64,000 bases of DNA from an uncultured Clostridia bacterium (GTDB lineage: Bacteria; Bacillota; Clostridia; Christensenellales; UBA1242): assembly GCA_934754475.1 (NCBI GenBank), contig CAKVHV010000002.1, positions 124,001 through 188,000 of the forward strand. The letters are read 5' to 3'. Under the pieces are notes generated by a model that ran no database searches, had not been told where the DNA came from, and saw nothing but the letters and a program-made list of their open reading frames with translations. Shown piece by piece: positions 27,001 through 32,100 of this stretch (the stretch's first letter is position 1; the number at the start of each line of letters is the position of its first letter). A program made the translations under genes and the position numbers.

Positions 27001-28735
27001 TAAATCTTAAATATCCTTCACCAATCAAATCAATGCTTTCGATATTTACAGAAGTTATATCATCGCTATAATTAAGTGGGTCAAGATAGATAGAAGTATT
27101 ATCAAAGATAACTTTGGTATCATCCTTGACACAAGCAATTTTAATTGTTTTGGAAACTTCAGAATAAACTGTGCTTGTAAATGTCAAATTAACTTCGCCA
27201 GTAATTTCTGGTGAGTTTTCTTGTTGACGAATGTAGAACACTTCACCGCCAGTGATTGTATCTATTCTACGTCCGTTGTTATCTTCAATTACAATGCTTT
27301 CGTTGTCACAAGTAATTTTGACTTGCTGTCTATCTAGCGAATTTGAGTCACTCCAAACATCAACCCAAACTGGCATACGACCTTTTTTGTAAGCGATAAT
27401 TTGATTATCTCCGAGCGCCTTAGCATTAGGATTGCGACTATCCCTGCCCGACTTCATATCACTTTCGCTTGCAAATAAATAAATATCTTTTGGGAACATT
27501 TTCATAGTAACTTGAACTGGAATTTCAACTGTTTCAAACATTCCTTCAAAAGTATTATAGTCAACAACAAATGTTATAGTATAAACTTTGTCAACAGCGG
27601 GACTGCTTGCTCTTGCAAACAAGAATTGGTTGTTTGGAAGTTTGGTTATCATTAGTTCGTTGCCGAGACCTTCGACAAAGCCATCTTCCTTAAGTCCCTT
27701 AATTCCAACCGAATACTTTGCAAATCTATAGTCTTCGGCACTAATAGCACCTTCAATACTTACAAATTTCTTGAAATTATTAACAATTGAGTTTAAATCA
27801 CGTGCTTCACCCGAAGACAAGTTCAAGCCTTTTAGCTCAATTATTGAAGAACTAAATTTAGCATGCTCTGTATCGTTATTAAGTCCAAGCATCAAAGAAT
27901 ATGTACGTTCGCTTGTTAATTCGTTAGTTTCAATAGTTAATTGATTATAATGTGTTTCTGGGTCTTCGTCAGAAGGAATTATTTCTTCAAAGATAAATTC
28001 AGATTTGTCCATTTTGTCTAGGATATTCACAATAGTTTGTTGTGTTAGACTTGAATCATATACTGAAGTTATTTCCAATATAAACGAAGTTATGTCGTTT
28101 AAATCCGAAGTATCAATTACACGTGGATTAACTGATAGTTTGGCATTAATTTTGTCAACTTCTTCCCTATCAATCTCATTAATTTCAATCGCCCTGTAGG
28201 AAATCTCTCTTTGAGTTGTGTTAGATGGGAAGAAATCAATATACTTGTCAGTATCAGACAAATCAATTGAAGAATTTCTAATTATAGGAATTAAGTTATT
28301 TTTAACTTCAAAACTTTGAATAGGAACACTTACTTTGATAGCAAAATCAAAAGATTTGTTTCCTTCGACAGTTTTGGCTCTAATAATAGTTTCACCATCG
28401 CCTACTATTTCAAAGTATGCTTCGGTTACCCCCGAATCATAGTAGTTTCCGCCATTTAGCATAATAACTGTTGGATTATCAACCGAAAAATCAATACGTC
28501 TATCAACTTTGCTATCAACACCCGTAACTTTGAGTGTTAATTTAAAATTGTTTTTGCTAGCATCAGACGAAAAAACAACGGTATTATTTTGAATATCGTT
28601 ATCTGCATAGTCCTTACACGAAACAAATTCAATTTTCATGCTGTCGTACTTGCTATTTTTGCCACAAGCAAAGCAAGCAAAAGCACTAGATAAGATTAAA
28701 ACTATTAATGTAATAACTTTCTTCCACGTTTTCAT
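3041..28735 (-). CDS. Giant GLUG-repeat lipoprotein, 8564 residues
   Basis: One uninterrupted frame of 8565 codons, roughly 0.9 MDa at 110 Da per residue, far above usual bacterial sizes. The N-terminus MKTWKKVITLIVLILSSAFA with Cys21 and Cys24 looks like a lipoprotein signal, although Phe at -2 of either Cys is atypical. Residues 30-1080 are beta-rich and resemble bacterial Ig-like domains. A first GLUG array follows (about 1080-1640), then a second beta-rich stretch (about 1800-3000), then a very long GLUG region (about 3000-8380) made of variants of GGLVGxNxGxIxxS, for example GGLVGVNSGYVSNSSV near 3180. The tail holds a charged linker (ENTPKIDPEQKPENKNKDE near 8483). No LPXTG or C-terminal membrane segment is present. 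GLUG (PF07581) occurs in large secreted surface proteins and has no known activity. An adhesin or cell-surface matrix role is inference. It is a paralog of the next gene upstream. Confidence 0.9.
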   Translation of the reverse strand: MKTWKKVITLIVLILSSAFACFACGKNSKYDSMKIEFVSCKDYADNDIQNNTVVFSSDASKNNFKLTLKVTGVDSKVDRRIDFSVDNPTVIMLNGGNYYDSGVTEAYFEIVGDGETIIRAKTVEGNKSFDFAIKVSVPIQSFEVKNNLIPIIRNSSIDLSDTDKYIDFFPSNTTQREISYRAIEINEIDREEVDKINAKLSVNPRVIDTSDLNDITSFILEITSVYDSSLTQQTIVNILDKMDKSEFIFEEIIPSDEDPETHYNQLTIETNELTSERTYSLMLGLNNDTEHAKFSSSIIELKGLNLSSGEARDLNSIVNNFKKFVSIEGAISAEDYRFAKYSVGIKGLKEDGFVEGLGNELMITKLPNNQFLFARASSPAVDKVYTITFVVDYNTFEGMFETVEIPVQVTMKMFPKDIYLFASESDMKSGRDSRNPNAKALGDNQIIAYKKGRMPVWVDVWSDSNSLDRQQVKITCDNESIVIEDNNGRRIDTITGGEVFYIRQQENSPEITGEVNLTFTSTVYSEVSKTIKIACVKDDTKVIFDNTSIYLDPLNYSDDITSVNIESIDLIGEGYLRFTGLPTKEGTEDQDYSTVNIFVEDTSFFEFEKDINNNTLYFRNIKNKLGSVSVTVTLPNGESVTRVFKVAYNFEDPSFLSIQLEDFENYDADRLSSSLKNRVDDYGFKMSDYSYKFVGLKSEEVASKTRKTKLLIGKTYSYYFLLGNAGMAQTYYDLSGILKTVSVSSSNSSCVAIEGNLIKVKDYSDTPVTLNFVYRPMEGNNLQENICIPIKVYFEKPITSIYTDQNNYEIYDYSTVNSSVTIGNTSETYVSKYAIKIIQVHFNPTNAISPSSIDWRVGAVGGNGYYELSSEEKDANGRLTKRIFVIPGTDGNVTVSLEFLDENCFSAKLTVTNISGNTLRFNIYIFATQNYLGESGYEIASSISTIASINVSKATRVGGVSAKLFNNRISFDIRNMSYDQDSKMFTQNNTAEFEYTLNPVSIRGQVSGTGILIKDVSYELDSSDISLDEVALQNGKVKLTINRISGTYENNPKYTLRLRAKDGGNATTIIITVADGKNIPFEIGSVQDLRDIADLTKYSKALESNYVLTKNIDLRGENWKPIGTLDNPFKGTLSGRYYIDEDQTNYRDYSIVGLNIKVDNSSTQCETKVEGTNGYVSLYGLFGCISENAIIKNLRVYSYSINIVTYLTIDNTSNSAYLNEYVGVLVAYNKGKIIDCEIDDGNLSTLNGSQIAKNSNSTLGIYYGQNCSMNSFPLFSSIGGVTGRNSGTIQGTKFKGFVSFDSASGNKYVRCGGLAGVNDGDIIGKSENFVVSNGLEEFDVVSVINAHKNSDLLSAKNSIGGAVGYNTYKVSNLSARAFVFGDTTSQEILIDCGVGGLIGYNRGDVIGNTVVPVVIGNANVGGLIGSSTNDSPAANYEFKVLDKMDISSNKVQILDFKDIYSYMNTAIKGGFNVGGLIGFYNNSQDTTLNSNIDHSKDSEKYARYTEIRYTNALSYNSVTSYFGRTTNNFDSNYSYGVSNNPNGLYFGDIVVTNTNSDTTTYVGGFIGSANNALISSGYSNLSIVFSTREASYSFGNTNNDFITGGTFVGGFIGSIKGVSSVFNAQVFGNIYNKNSNLPVNSDKNYAGSFFGDVSRLNDYPFKDGENTFTLNILEIWTSNVTFNNNNDKKISVVIPNSGETATEIKNKYSDLQDIKSLLSNQYLYNLKMIDITNNLTLNFANLISSYSIVTITENNSGTMQTKELSSIYGQDRIIYNTSTHGVAFMYDGDVYLSEKTYIEVPGVVGYNSYALGSTINLYLSIGVKDELDLNPTSYTKELGTKIITLDDLKVALDLSNYKITDSEEISKLGTSVSYFKDLYERKYQYTVDTKTITTKVYSNLVNKFKPTTAFSKSNSSWVGTITDESLIVPQTFGNYDIIRNANENPVALNGLYVSTNKYETGIDERPLDDGTNYLDKLNNSLRYYNPKIHSGYPVAIAKNPTFVQNNDNYINLIIIFKPEIIEINLDNVLSDVNYVNTWISAVEKANKLSPENKTIFYYELKFADKNSNLFEYNKMPWEDKNGQRVIDFDMDGIYTSIDQMYTDYVMEEISNKNIHSLSDVLKISIQPPFLQNGMIKFTSSNPNVAVIRIIDNKAYIETKSTGAVEFTITSLYNSDIKTSFKVNIINAVNTFEMFENQAYSKEINVNDKITVIKNEDLATTIYSKLNGSFEIQNEYLKAYASSDLKLTLNNAVNSESTYGIRYIYLNSGADILFDNDHVEINTIKINNNKFAPASFADIYGKTGYYYYVDDDSLMTKITGVETTTENIRLLAVPYVNHGQERTYLFDFANMSYDAIQNLVVSSGNSLCKVLTIDVVEGVYDISSTPEVTFKPINSQQIDIEIKTDNENSQLFVNISSNSKELELYRDLEKSTSLTKPNLENIFKLNVDAYELKEDFDVIYFDKMYIKNLGVTQIRDIAGKLASIKYSVMIGVADKYLFDSGLNNNYNIKFTVVNYEKQILTSETQVTIERQNIDDTMIKHFAGVDEYTENVTEYSLNDYYESNSLVTGYPGLLQIDIFPKYANIDYIEIISSESGGRYISLEQLVAKYDRTNTYFDGYYHTYTQDRQIILDGRGIRMGKYSNTYNDGSDNYYFDGTFYARTVVPNLPLGSVDFTLTINCYLDGNIIATNQIVINVTKRPTVDLNIEGEDFGVIALGRELEITAETNAQIVWSTDESEVNYEQVMTAKEPIYNADKNVYEIQVKSIHDLGGFDEALKLVGKNIVLKATVSIIIKGRVYSTSDSIPIKLALFTIDEVAVKYVENDNFEGVFNQPYDLMGYISKATYDLDYDKDADVSKKISTIISNYSNLLSRADKNSFKILSNGYWSVLTDEPNQKSDFWIERRGDYYVIKNNMRYTSSSLKLDINVQYTTVSNDAEFGIIINPRSYTNNDFIINRYKQFGFNFIRLSNEEYPEPIYTQAELSNMEEGGYYILLSDITLNNWTPIDTAIASLDGNGYVITINKDSFYDTTIQAPAEGETSNEKLSLGIFSEISENTTIKNLTIEILPSNGVISDVITSSSSDIDIPVQYYSEVKFGVLAGENKGIVTNVNITNNANALRNERNALLISRGLAEDGVVSNLPTTNTVEYEGTDKVVKTINRRLTTINLNYGNLTSVSTTNRIGGLVGVNSGYVSNSSVENINIKGLDCVAGFIAENTGIISSSYYMGGNINAQVSAVSTENLGASAFVFTNSGRIKYSYSAGARIVETDSGISKLISLSGVEDLTKYIGHEYDNPASNKKLQPIRMRSTGVTSESGNTAGFVYSNTGSIDDCYSNILVYGRYSAGFVFQNSGSINNVYTLSSVLSSDANNNPFISLIDNNSSANNSGTITNAYYVKAIESDFGNTGGSAPVDSYINESKQVANAISITKLNQYNTFESFAFNSNYDSLANINYRSYGKDYSISAIDEIARSVWFYPTSTITQNNTFRSYFRKSDYTHGAPQLVSANLKTFSLKYYVSDNSTKIINNVYTQLIDKYPTININFSKNSIKVSTLEVTSDALLARVKANSQNPNDVTINTIVNTLNNYRGSSLYGSITANSLDNETLQYIKTSIYVENEFYKTLDKEDVLNKFKNDVIEYVITSNAFKTICYIDVDVYNLADTTIPATTVTYDYYAILENTYGDSIEYGNSILNPYIIKSAKDYNVYIMQTDDNGVSSTEKNFKSNKYLRLVRDITFSSQELTVKTFNVDYSGVFDGNGMTISDIRINADTTKSSNAINKQLTSNYEEQDTYDDDDNALTPDRKATSVGMFAKLSRGAVVKNLDITIAELYGTGVNFVGTIAGQVIDSKIYNINVSGSAVVFGHNIVGGIAGRVEGNSSVVNANSNVAVTSTYYKIYNTFDKNNIEISKDSKYNVYVPKIFDEKSDLETPSKFYNVSYAGGIIGIIDLAKDTLNSSIDTSYIGKIRFNTYSAESFIRGEIVGGLYGYVGENSVVSASKLYATDSGRLDASRVAGGMVGENHGAIERSLVSYTSSEQDTIDQKISELSKVINYTQTFGDTLFTSDKSIFVGNAHFIGGVVGLNVCGRINNTYNKINVSQINSLYAGGIIGATIGGELFGVYTTADVYAFKGIGGVVGLNAGKTDDGTSNNLYIENYDAFQNVTSDLATFNMKGVVAVNMWKLEHLNVRRSYINPVAQENAYVGTLVGEIYTNEGSSIDNLIAIDEVYNRLLNENIYTLSTYTFSSITKYNEASNKNNVKLELLGEIGNAKDTDYNQDISSTGILIDDGKTLKVTHDETNVNKYVVRDIAIVDGLIHSGNIMQLMYDKTKGYSLVTTSHYSRLRKYSSLRTLKEIVDRAFDASQSTLMLSKLTLSEGISISESENRNFPKVQIVDSEDKTINLVQELQTSIQKIYPTEVWNTTVWSGIGYNEISMEKTDDYVFPVHENRTSDLTIDVWTYEDLLQANKNPNGKFVLRKDIPVPANASPICSLGSPFTGSLYSNGSDRFKITIDSGMESIGTVGLFAAVKGATFNNFDIVVSSQIKVTNSGNNSSAAGVLFGYGYSRGYNPNIIKDVTITFNSNGKIITSNSSEDTNDFSAAYVGAVGGFADSLYIENLIVNNPEIIIKGSTNNVTNPNMYVGGLFGYASILESYTSKKVELNNPIINLDVTFEQGSYDTLAVGSAFGKLVNTDSSVLNSLVTLGLNSVVIKDPQIDVKFSAKDRTQDVNNSNSKEFVNFNNIGIGGVFGLLEGIKRSESNIFTINDIKVESTTNSTKFIVTNNGVYASSKYANKGNLNVGGLIGQLGGNNNGFVNVSNVENALEVITYNHSNSSDYLSNQDINSFVNIGAIIGGVVSSSGKMQELLSNTRLEYTMQELDNVVVNIGGIIGKLSSGTASNLIATNNLEAVKVDGKSTQVTIGENTSLNIGGVIGLMTGGTLTNSGFNANATMYLSQNSSSNISMGGLVGRVQMTKSNEISNSFASGKLNLYTAKDTQNNIVIGGFIGFINSYGNIQNSFSSNSITCYDYDSTNYSIKNSSTYNAIGAFVGKYTMVDNQVSELKMVSSYTISNIIANVTEEANSYVGGIIGRAESTSGYDISTSIRLPKAYYLAEFMLDTNSIGVAMSVDELLYGDKKNPKDNSSLFDEGYWTVSENKYPVLNWMSEDLIDSKLVPEIIEDLDNATIVENKAYIVTDSEFDANNLQLNNNDIYFKNQINSNHKIFESIDNYSRVYGMNFGTLEVSSEVINTNLGKVSTTTINSLKSDSGYIANNAGIDIHPVVTISSGKLYSIFSGLTIYPRIIISGSISNIITDNTGSIKYAVITATNQSNFETLNIKNSYVALSSNNYKYYGSDGVDNAQILTNNQSKDLGNFTDGYDFYNTWLILSEEGEGDGRHEGRVFLRWELKESVGKQWYFEDIDLNSTTQTEYKDYVWSNFVNANKDNIQSDDFNLTANTITIGSAKGLAKLSQLVNNDGRKDDNNAVVNNYTDKKIILTNDIVLTGRLFTPIGGAMLLENYGNNYFAGSFNGNNHNIIGLFVITEKDAGLFGTSKGTSYSNVNIKNSTLISNNGNIGTLVSTQISNAEIKNINIDVKANSEDQQTSLKILFGATAIDRNAGGLVGQVKSSTLVVSNITIDNDIDSNIYNGNSVGGLIGNASNSNGIAIDLSKNYLNLKGSYYVGGLIGSVYSSSVTLKRSFNEGSVQNTSADSDLYSAGGLIGLSDSQSYLSISECYASAYIKGLNVGGLVGLYQNSISPLNISDSYYSRGDVGKVVGGETNYRNEDYSDTNMNNAEQVLVRLDEAKGKYSSIVNVMDENTRVNLSQVYSSVNTASNSLKLTNSTNEKNEYYKVFEFNYGLENELIDYSNTKQLTQISHKDLSEPNNDMYDGWMFTWSRISQKNNNYPILLFTGRTWGGEEPEIIDDYYAIKKVENLVWIAEKVNTYGITFAGENFKIVPTADNSSDGINVVFDLQHKLWTPIGFSETNSFQGSFDFGNLTIQNLTTNGYYKDNVYTESNLVKSYVGLFGYTNNAQFKGNLKFVIDKDTPMEGAHVRSLESYVGAFIGYAKNTTFDADLQVSSELNVQGTTGYIGGIIGCYEIEDDVAVMAVEPEVKKYYLGSMTNYGNTNLIVEANNDGGVAGIIGSIKVNVNNQSLDDDTIKTQVIAKELKNYGVVSNATGNSAGVIAEILGRNTQFIADNLLSASNITNSATRLGGIIGYSQGYLVIKNAVLSNDTLEENEDKIILSNNNYKANIGAIVGEGNDVTIQNVILDTNGISIVSKNLINYVQNEYSSGAVGGLVGLVNTLTFQKETDAGNTPMEISNIEFQFENSINFVGGVVGKVQKMLNFNYGDREFPNMLKVSNIKGISGIGYLGGIAGYVYELNSYAKEEVKDAMGVVQKRPDLTYFIEVNNVEIKETTDIGADSAYVRFLSENETIIDEYFGHIGGAYGYIAKNNSENQLVLESYKLSGISIVSKTNFAGGLVSIASRVIMQNITLDGVSICGEMADANIKSQFIGGLAGQVGHSMEASGVNVRNIIISENPNYTLVTGSDYVGGLFGSAYGTSITNVKALYLNVGSYESDTVHSNSYIGGLVGFANGVQIEEAMIGTTSARDIINGKKANITGALYVGGIMGGGSNSSIKNCLVGIDEFVTYEKVKNYNLKTLSGTGNGGVVGALVVAEGGSLNTIENVDVVIGLVECENTYFGGVAGYMQGTICEASTLIATSKTIGYEEILSKGNIVGIVYSLNGIGLSSNWFSENYKLYESLSGATVTLAYAKNLENAPSSSSDVTNVYSTKDESEVVKIINGGFENYNKAKQIFVEAGLWSVNVIDDSADLFQIAFSFDMYQRSIKSMRDRTANPDSVETYIMAEDDRAINKNKDCWVTELVATQDISKNFYDQVKDKEYLYMYTAVNKRYDPSLTPINVDIRIDGDIYNVQTNHNGMYPSTQRAESGYGIGNDEYVSIYKKYLAPLGTKYFPINDLKIQGKEGAKTLYLGTDVFIAGSSAENIYNLYGLIGYVEGKVDIYAIKIMTLSQNAGSVDIDVTDDEFSDDDLKGYIEITETEVTGLLPTSGLDDNYSTIKLDNVMHKKNAKFVEEYKHDSYFGTLMAMTTPVSYSPNTKVKVDKKNAVSHSLVTIINYASLGYVDDSVPLRVAGGIVGLSKPAYTVDKSGSVRENSISVKNEDGTYKTVYMGNIPYEFMYKALWNKGFILYDNAKNANGEEQDFKNAPTYAGGILGYIDGYTLTNTDENNDNTSTEYKKYDFSEGNTYTILVADSVGHYGLRNANSVLAKEVAGGIFGYVGQNVKINSSSTSLARPKLILNTGNVEAQIQDGDFVSKQTYSYAGGVIGYLTIGSNGNTSEENAKVMMLDESGEKYVETTDNNWATYTLDNMYSGHFATTGYIEKGSSVTVKADYVGGIVGFAKAIDVNSASSNKYSARDYDYLNTYTPTQSGKNKTLKTMIKLIMINCFNASDVAHEEIDGKITTKVSVASGMLGTYAGLYGLEFDSCINVGDIYSNSASVGGIISHLANVDNQQITTQSGEKELVTFPTYYRSQLLIEGDSNAVKYNKDNASSIETTGFGYRNRLGQVSFVSTLSASKQIGGVGAPGEAYSITVNRKHYAMQSSRYVGGLYGYAQDVEILIDSCMQQGSLQTVKYEDDKFTFAGGYGAVTESTQKGDYAPKLTTSTQSGYRIDTYNLTDERYDQNALKKDEQKQDEDGVIIKTKSDIYADYAGGLFGYIKSAHSLYGHIAEDGYFTNHGNTAYNEKLEDLKTDKNDPYRRFERYGKVLVAPYAKGYLYSGSVNVKGVIATSGIIAKLVSESDEVGELKDSLLPIKTTTLILTKIKNKAYVGAGEYQSGEHGFVPNNSGASGIISEVKLVASLMFDDCANEGIVDGRKVKSDNKDGKTQTGSHAGGLIAHVSKYSKDTTDEKFRNVISNQNYQDQGKDGKTYAKYFNNFRFVEILKCTNSIYSMVISGCEDPTKNVSVGGFIGYIEDKKDDGDKTEDEDYGQPYDATADTELYILESGSTGSIKLKTALKTDVNKDNDTNNYLNGAGGFAGFANVQRLTIKDTHNNHPDINSGVNAGGYIGYLVNSMTEINNGSNGAFVSSTGNSNTGAGGYFGQVSEKGGWQGAILDETNTFFVYATKSANVAGTVWGYNAGGLVGKYEIGYTKLVIGDKLDGKAEYKVIDINPAVVQGTVAGGVIGLMDGYYNGAMEEQSFIYNVKVLCDIVGTTAGGIIGKVAGDIQYLNLTIGDAIESKEIKTSVEGKIGDEHTETAGGVIGYIKNIWGYDYGRIKIGNDDGLTTITASKNLGGVIGFVEDGEYTPPLAGNVVLNYVGFVLNSYKPFNVWESDENGELLTEKVYNYSSYYIKTGENTYEGYYALTRMNIAEKLGTYSGATLDTTNFGLNVGLFDKHDKVLFKGVYRSRTIKSTEDNILQDINVTLIVDKDKVLGGVSGLPVGISISETPTSGRDYRKPLDENTPKIDPEQKPENKNKDEVEASYNADPVNKANDMASLTEKTSKIQYYVVEVSQIGFNADGTWKLITDSGLIFKAYSLKTPDEN

Positions 28736-28808
28736 AAAATCAATTCCCTATAGTTTATATTTTGAAAAAATTAAAATATTATTATATATATAATAATATA
28801 TCAAATTA

Positions 28809-28837
28809 ATTATATAGAATAAGTTGGAACTAGTCAA
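28809..28837 (-). promoter_or_regulatory. Promoter of giant lipoprotein 1
   Basis: On the minus strand TTGACT (28832-28837), 17 bases, then a perfect TATAAT (28809-28814). The start would lie near 28802, giving a leader of about 67 bases. The ribosome binding site is a weak AGGGAA about 9 bases before the ATG. This shows the giant gene need not be cotranscribed with the one before it. Confidence 0.65.
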
Positions 28838-29100
28838 ACGAATTAGTCTAAATATGCAATATTTAGAGAAATTTTTTGGAAAAATGTCTAAATATAAGAC
28901 TAAAAAATATCTTAAATTTTCAAATTCCAACCCTAAAACACCTAAAATTAAAAACTTAAATACATAAATTTACTAACTATAGCATTGTCTTTGATTGAAA
29001 ATATCAACAAAATCGACTTGAGTTAATTTTGATTTTTAATATTTTTGTTAGTAAATTTTTTACTGAATTTATATTAAAATTTCAACTACTATGCAACAAC

Positions 29101-29130
29101 AAAAAAGAGACCGAATATAGTCTCTTTTTT
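29101..29130 (-). terminator. Terminator of giant lipoprotein 2
   Basis: Perfect 11-bp stem, 29101-29111 (AAAAAAGAGAC) with 29120-29130 (GTCTCTTTTTT), around an 8-base loop. It lies 28 bases past the stop codon of the 5139-residue gene. The symmetrical A and T runs allow it to work on either strand. Confidence 0.8.
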
Positions 29131-29158
29131 GTTATTTAAAATACACTTTGCATAGTAC

Positions 29159-32100
29159 TTAAATTTCGTCAAGTCCGTAGTCAACTCCGTTTGAATTTGG
29201 GTTTCCGGAAACAACTCCATTACCCTTGTCACTTTCATTATGTTTACATGTGCCATAGTTAAAGTTACATATGAAATTAACTTTGTCACCAGAGTATAGT
29301 GAAATGTTTTCAGTATGGCAATTGCTTATAATTGCATCTAATCTATTGTAAACACAGATTGCAGATACATATTTTGCCGATTTGCCATCAACATATATAC
29401 CCCTATTTTTTGGAGCATATATGTTTTTAAACGACACTTTGTAGATTATGCCATAGTTAGATATAATTGGAGCAAACACTCTCATGCCACTTTGATTTTG
29501 TAAATTAAAGTTTTCAAAATTAACACCCGCAATTATGCCATTATTAGTATTTATAATTTCGTGACCTAATGATGTAGTATTATTGTATATAATATTTGCA
29601 ATTTTTCTAACTCCATCAATTGCTCTAAGTCCCAAAATCATTGATGAACTTGGAATTGAGAATGCTTTGAGTTCGCTATTTACAAATATATTTCCATCAA
29701 TTAATAATATTGTATTTTCTGGAATATAAGATGTTGTAAGCGAATTTATATAATTTGTAAAGACATAGCCTTCTTTGAATCTTATTGCATTATATTCTGC
29801 TGGATTCATATCAAAGAATTTGAGTTCATAATCAAATCGGATAGCATCACTTACATCTTTCTCATCCGTATGCGAATTTATCGCTTCTTTTAGGGCATTT
29901 ACAGTCTTATAACTTGTCGAAGTCGCACCATCAACTACAGATATTTCAATTGTAATTGCACCTTTGATGTCCTTAACTCCAATTAGTTGAGAGTGATTAT
30001 TTTTTTCCGTCCAAATTGTTTTTCTTTGTCTTGCAAAACTTGGATTAGAATTAGATTCACATCTGTAAATAGTAGCATTACTATCTTTGATATTTTCTTT
30101 AACAATTCCAGCATAATTATTGTTGTATGTCATAAGTTCAGGAATGTCATAATAACTATACTGAATAGTTCCACTATTCTGTTTTGCTAGTCCATAAACG
30201 CTGTTTTCTGAAGAATTAGACTTTGTATAAATAGAATTCATAGAGTAGCAGTCACTAATAAGCCCGCTATTTGTATCAACCAAGCCATAACTTGTAGAAG
30301 TATTGTCTGTTGGATAATATACAACATACGAACCGGATTGTAAGATACTTCCAGAGTTACTTTGTGCAATTGAATACTTGCTTGAACTTAGCCCATAAAC
30401 ATAAACGCCTTTGATTATACCTTCGTTTTTATTCACGAAAGCAACATTTTGTGCAACTGCTAGTGAACCTTCATGTGTCGAAGTTTCAAAGTAAACATTG
30501 GAGATTATTCCGTTATTTGATTCAAATGCAAATTCAGTATCGGATGAAGATGGATTATTTGTCTTAGTTATTTTAACTTTGCCATCTTTAGTCGTTCTTC
30601 CCGACAAAATTTGAGTTGTGGATAATGTCTTACCACTTATTTGAATATCTGATAAAAGCATCATATATCCATTTTTAGCCAAATCATTAGCATTTCCTAC
30701 TACATTTGGTTCAAATAAGTTTTTAGTAGCAGTCCCGTCTGCATTTAAAGTATTGACAGTTAATGTCATGCCATTTGGAATAAGTACTTTTAACTTGCCG
30801 GCACTAACTAGTTCCATATCACAATCGGCTAGCCTACTATATAGTCTGCTATAGATATATGAATATTTACTTATTTCAATGCTATTTGTATCGTCAAAAT
30901 ATATGTCTGCCAAAGCATAACTATTATATTTTGCATCCGATTCATAACTATTTCCCATAAGTTCAGATGCGTAGAATACATCTTTTGTAACATCAGAAAC
31001 AGAGTTATTAGTAATTGCCGATGTTACAATGCCCGTACTATTTGGAAGTTCAACTAGCGTAAATCCATTAACTCCTGCAAATACACCGCCGTTATATCCA
31101 ACAACACCCGAAACATACACAACTGCATTACTATAATTTTGTGTTGTCATTTCAGCAAAACTAGCAAAATTATTTATTTCAAATCTACTTTCAGTTCTGC
31201 CCGCAATTCCACCAATAGATACTATACTTTGTGCAGTATCATCCTTTGTTGTTACTTCCGTCTTTCCGACATTCATAACATTACTTAGTTTAACACTACT
31301 AGTTGTTTGACCTACAAGACCACCAACGTTTGTATAAGCATAAGTTACATTATCTCCATTCCTGCTTCCCGAGCAATTATTTGTTGTATTAATTTTTCCA
31401 CCAAACTCACCCCTAAAGATTAAGTTAGATGAACCAGCAGATTTACCAACCAATCCGCCAACAGATAAGTTATTACTAAATGCCGAAACACTAATATTAG
31501 TAGTAACTATCGCCTTATCTAGTCCCAAAGTTGTATTTCTTTGGTCAAAGCCTACAAATCCGCCGACACTTAGTTTTGAAATTTTGCTTACATCAGTCGT
31601 CGAAGAAACAGCAATTTCTCCGGATAGAGTTCCGTTAATTTTGTTAGCATAAGACATGCCAACAACTTTTGAAATACTCAACTCTTCGATTTTTTGAACT
31701 GAATCTGAATTTTTAAATGTTAGTATTGTAGTAATATTAATATCACTCAAAATTGAGTTGCTTGCATAAGCCATCATTTGAGAAATATTAAGAGTAGCAA
31801 AATCTGATTTGTTAACAATTGAAATATCACATATACTTAACTTACTTGGAGTCAATCTTGAACTATTAAATACTCCCGCAATTCCGCCAACATTTAGACT
31901 ATTTGCACTATTTGAAATTGTAATAGTATTGATATTTTTGATAGTCAACTCACTATTTTGAATATTTGAACTATATATTGTTCCAGCAACAAGCCCAAAG
32001 TTTTCAATAAGTGTATTATTTAGAGTTACACTATTGTTATTTGCATTTAATTCAAATTTACAATTATTAAACGAAGTATTAATAATCGAACCAAACATTA

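Larger units (their letters stand above)
28736..29158. other. Intergenic region between the two giant lipoprotein genes
   Basis: A 423-base, very AT-rich gap with the promoter and leader of giant gene 1 at its left and the terminator of giant gene 2 at its right. Between about 28840 and 29098 I see no gene, no convincing RNA structure and no repeat beyond simple A/T tracts. Confidence 0.6.
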
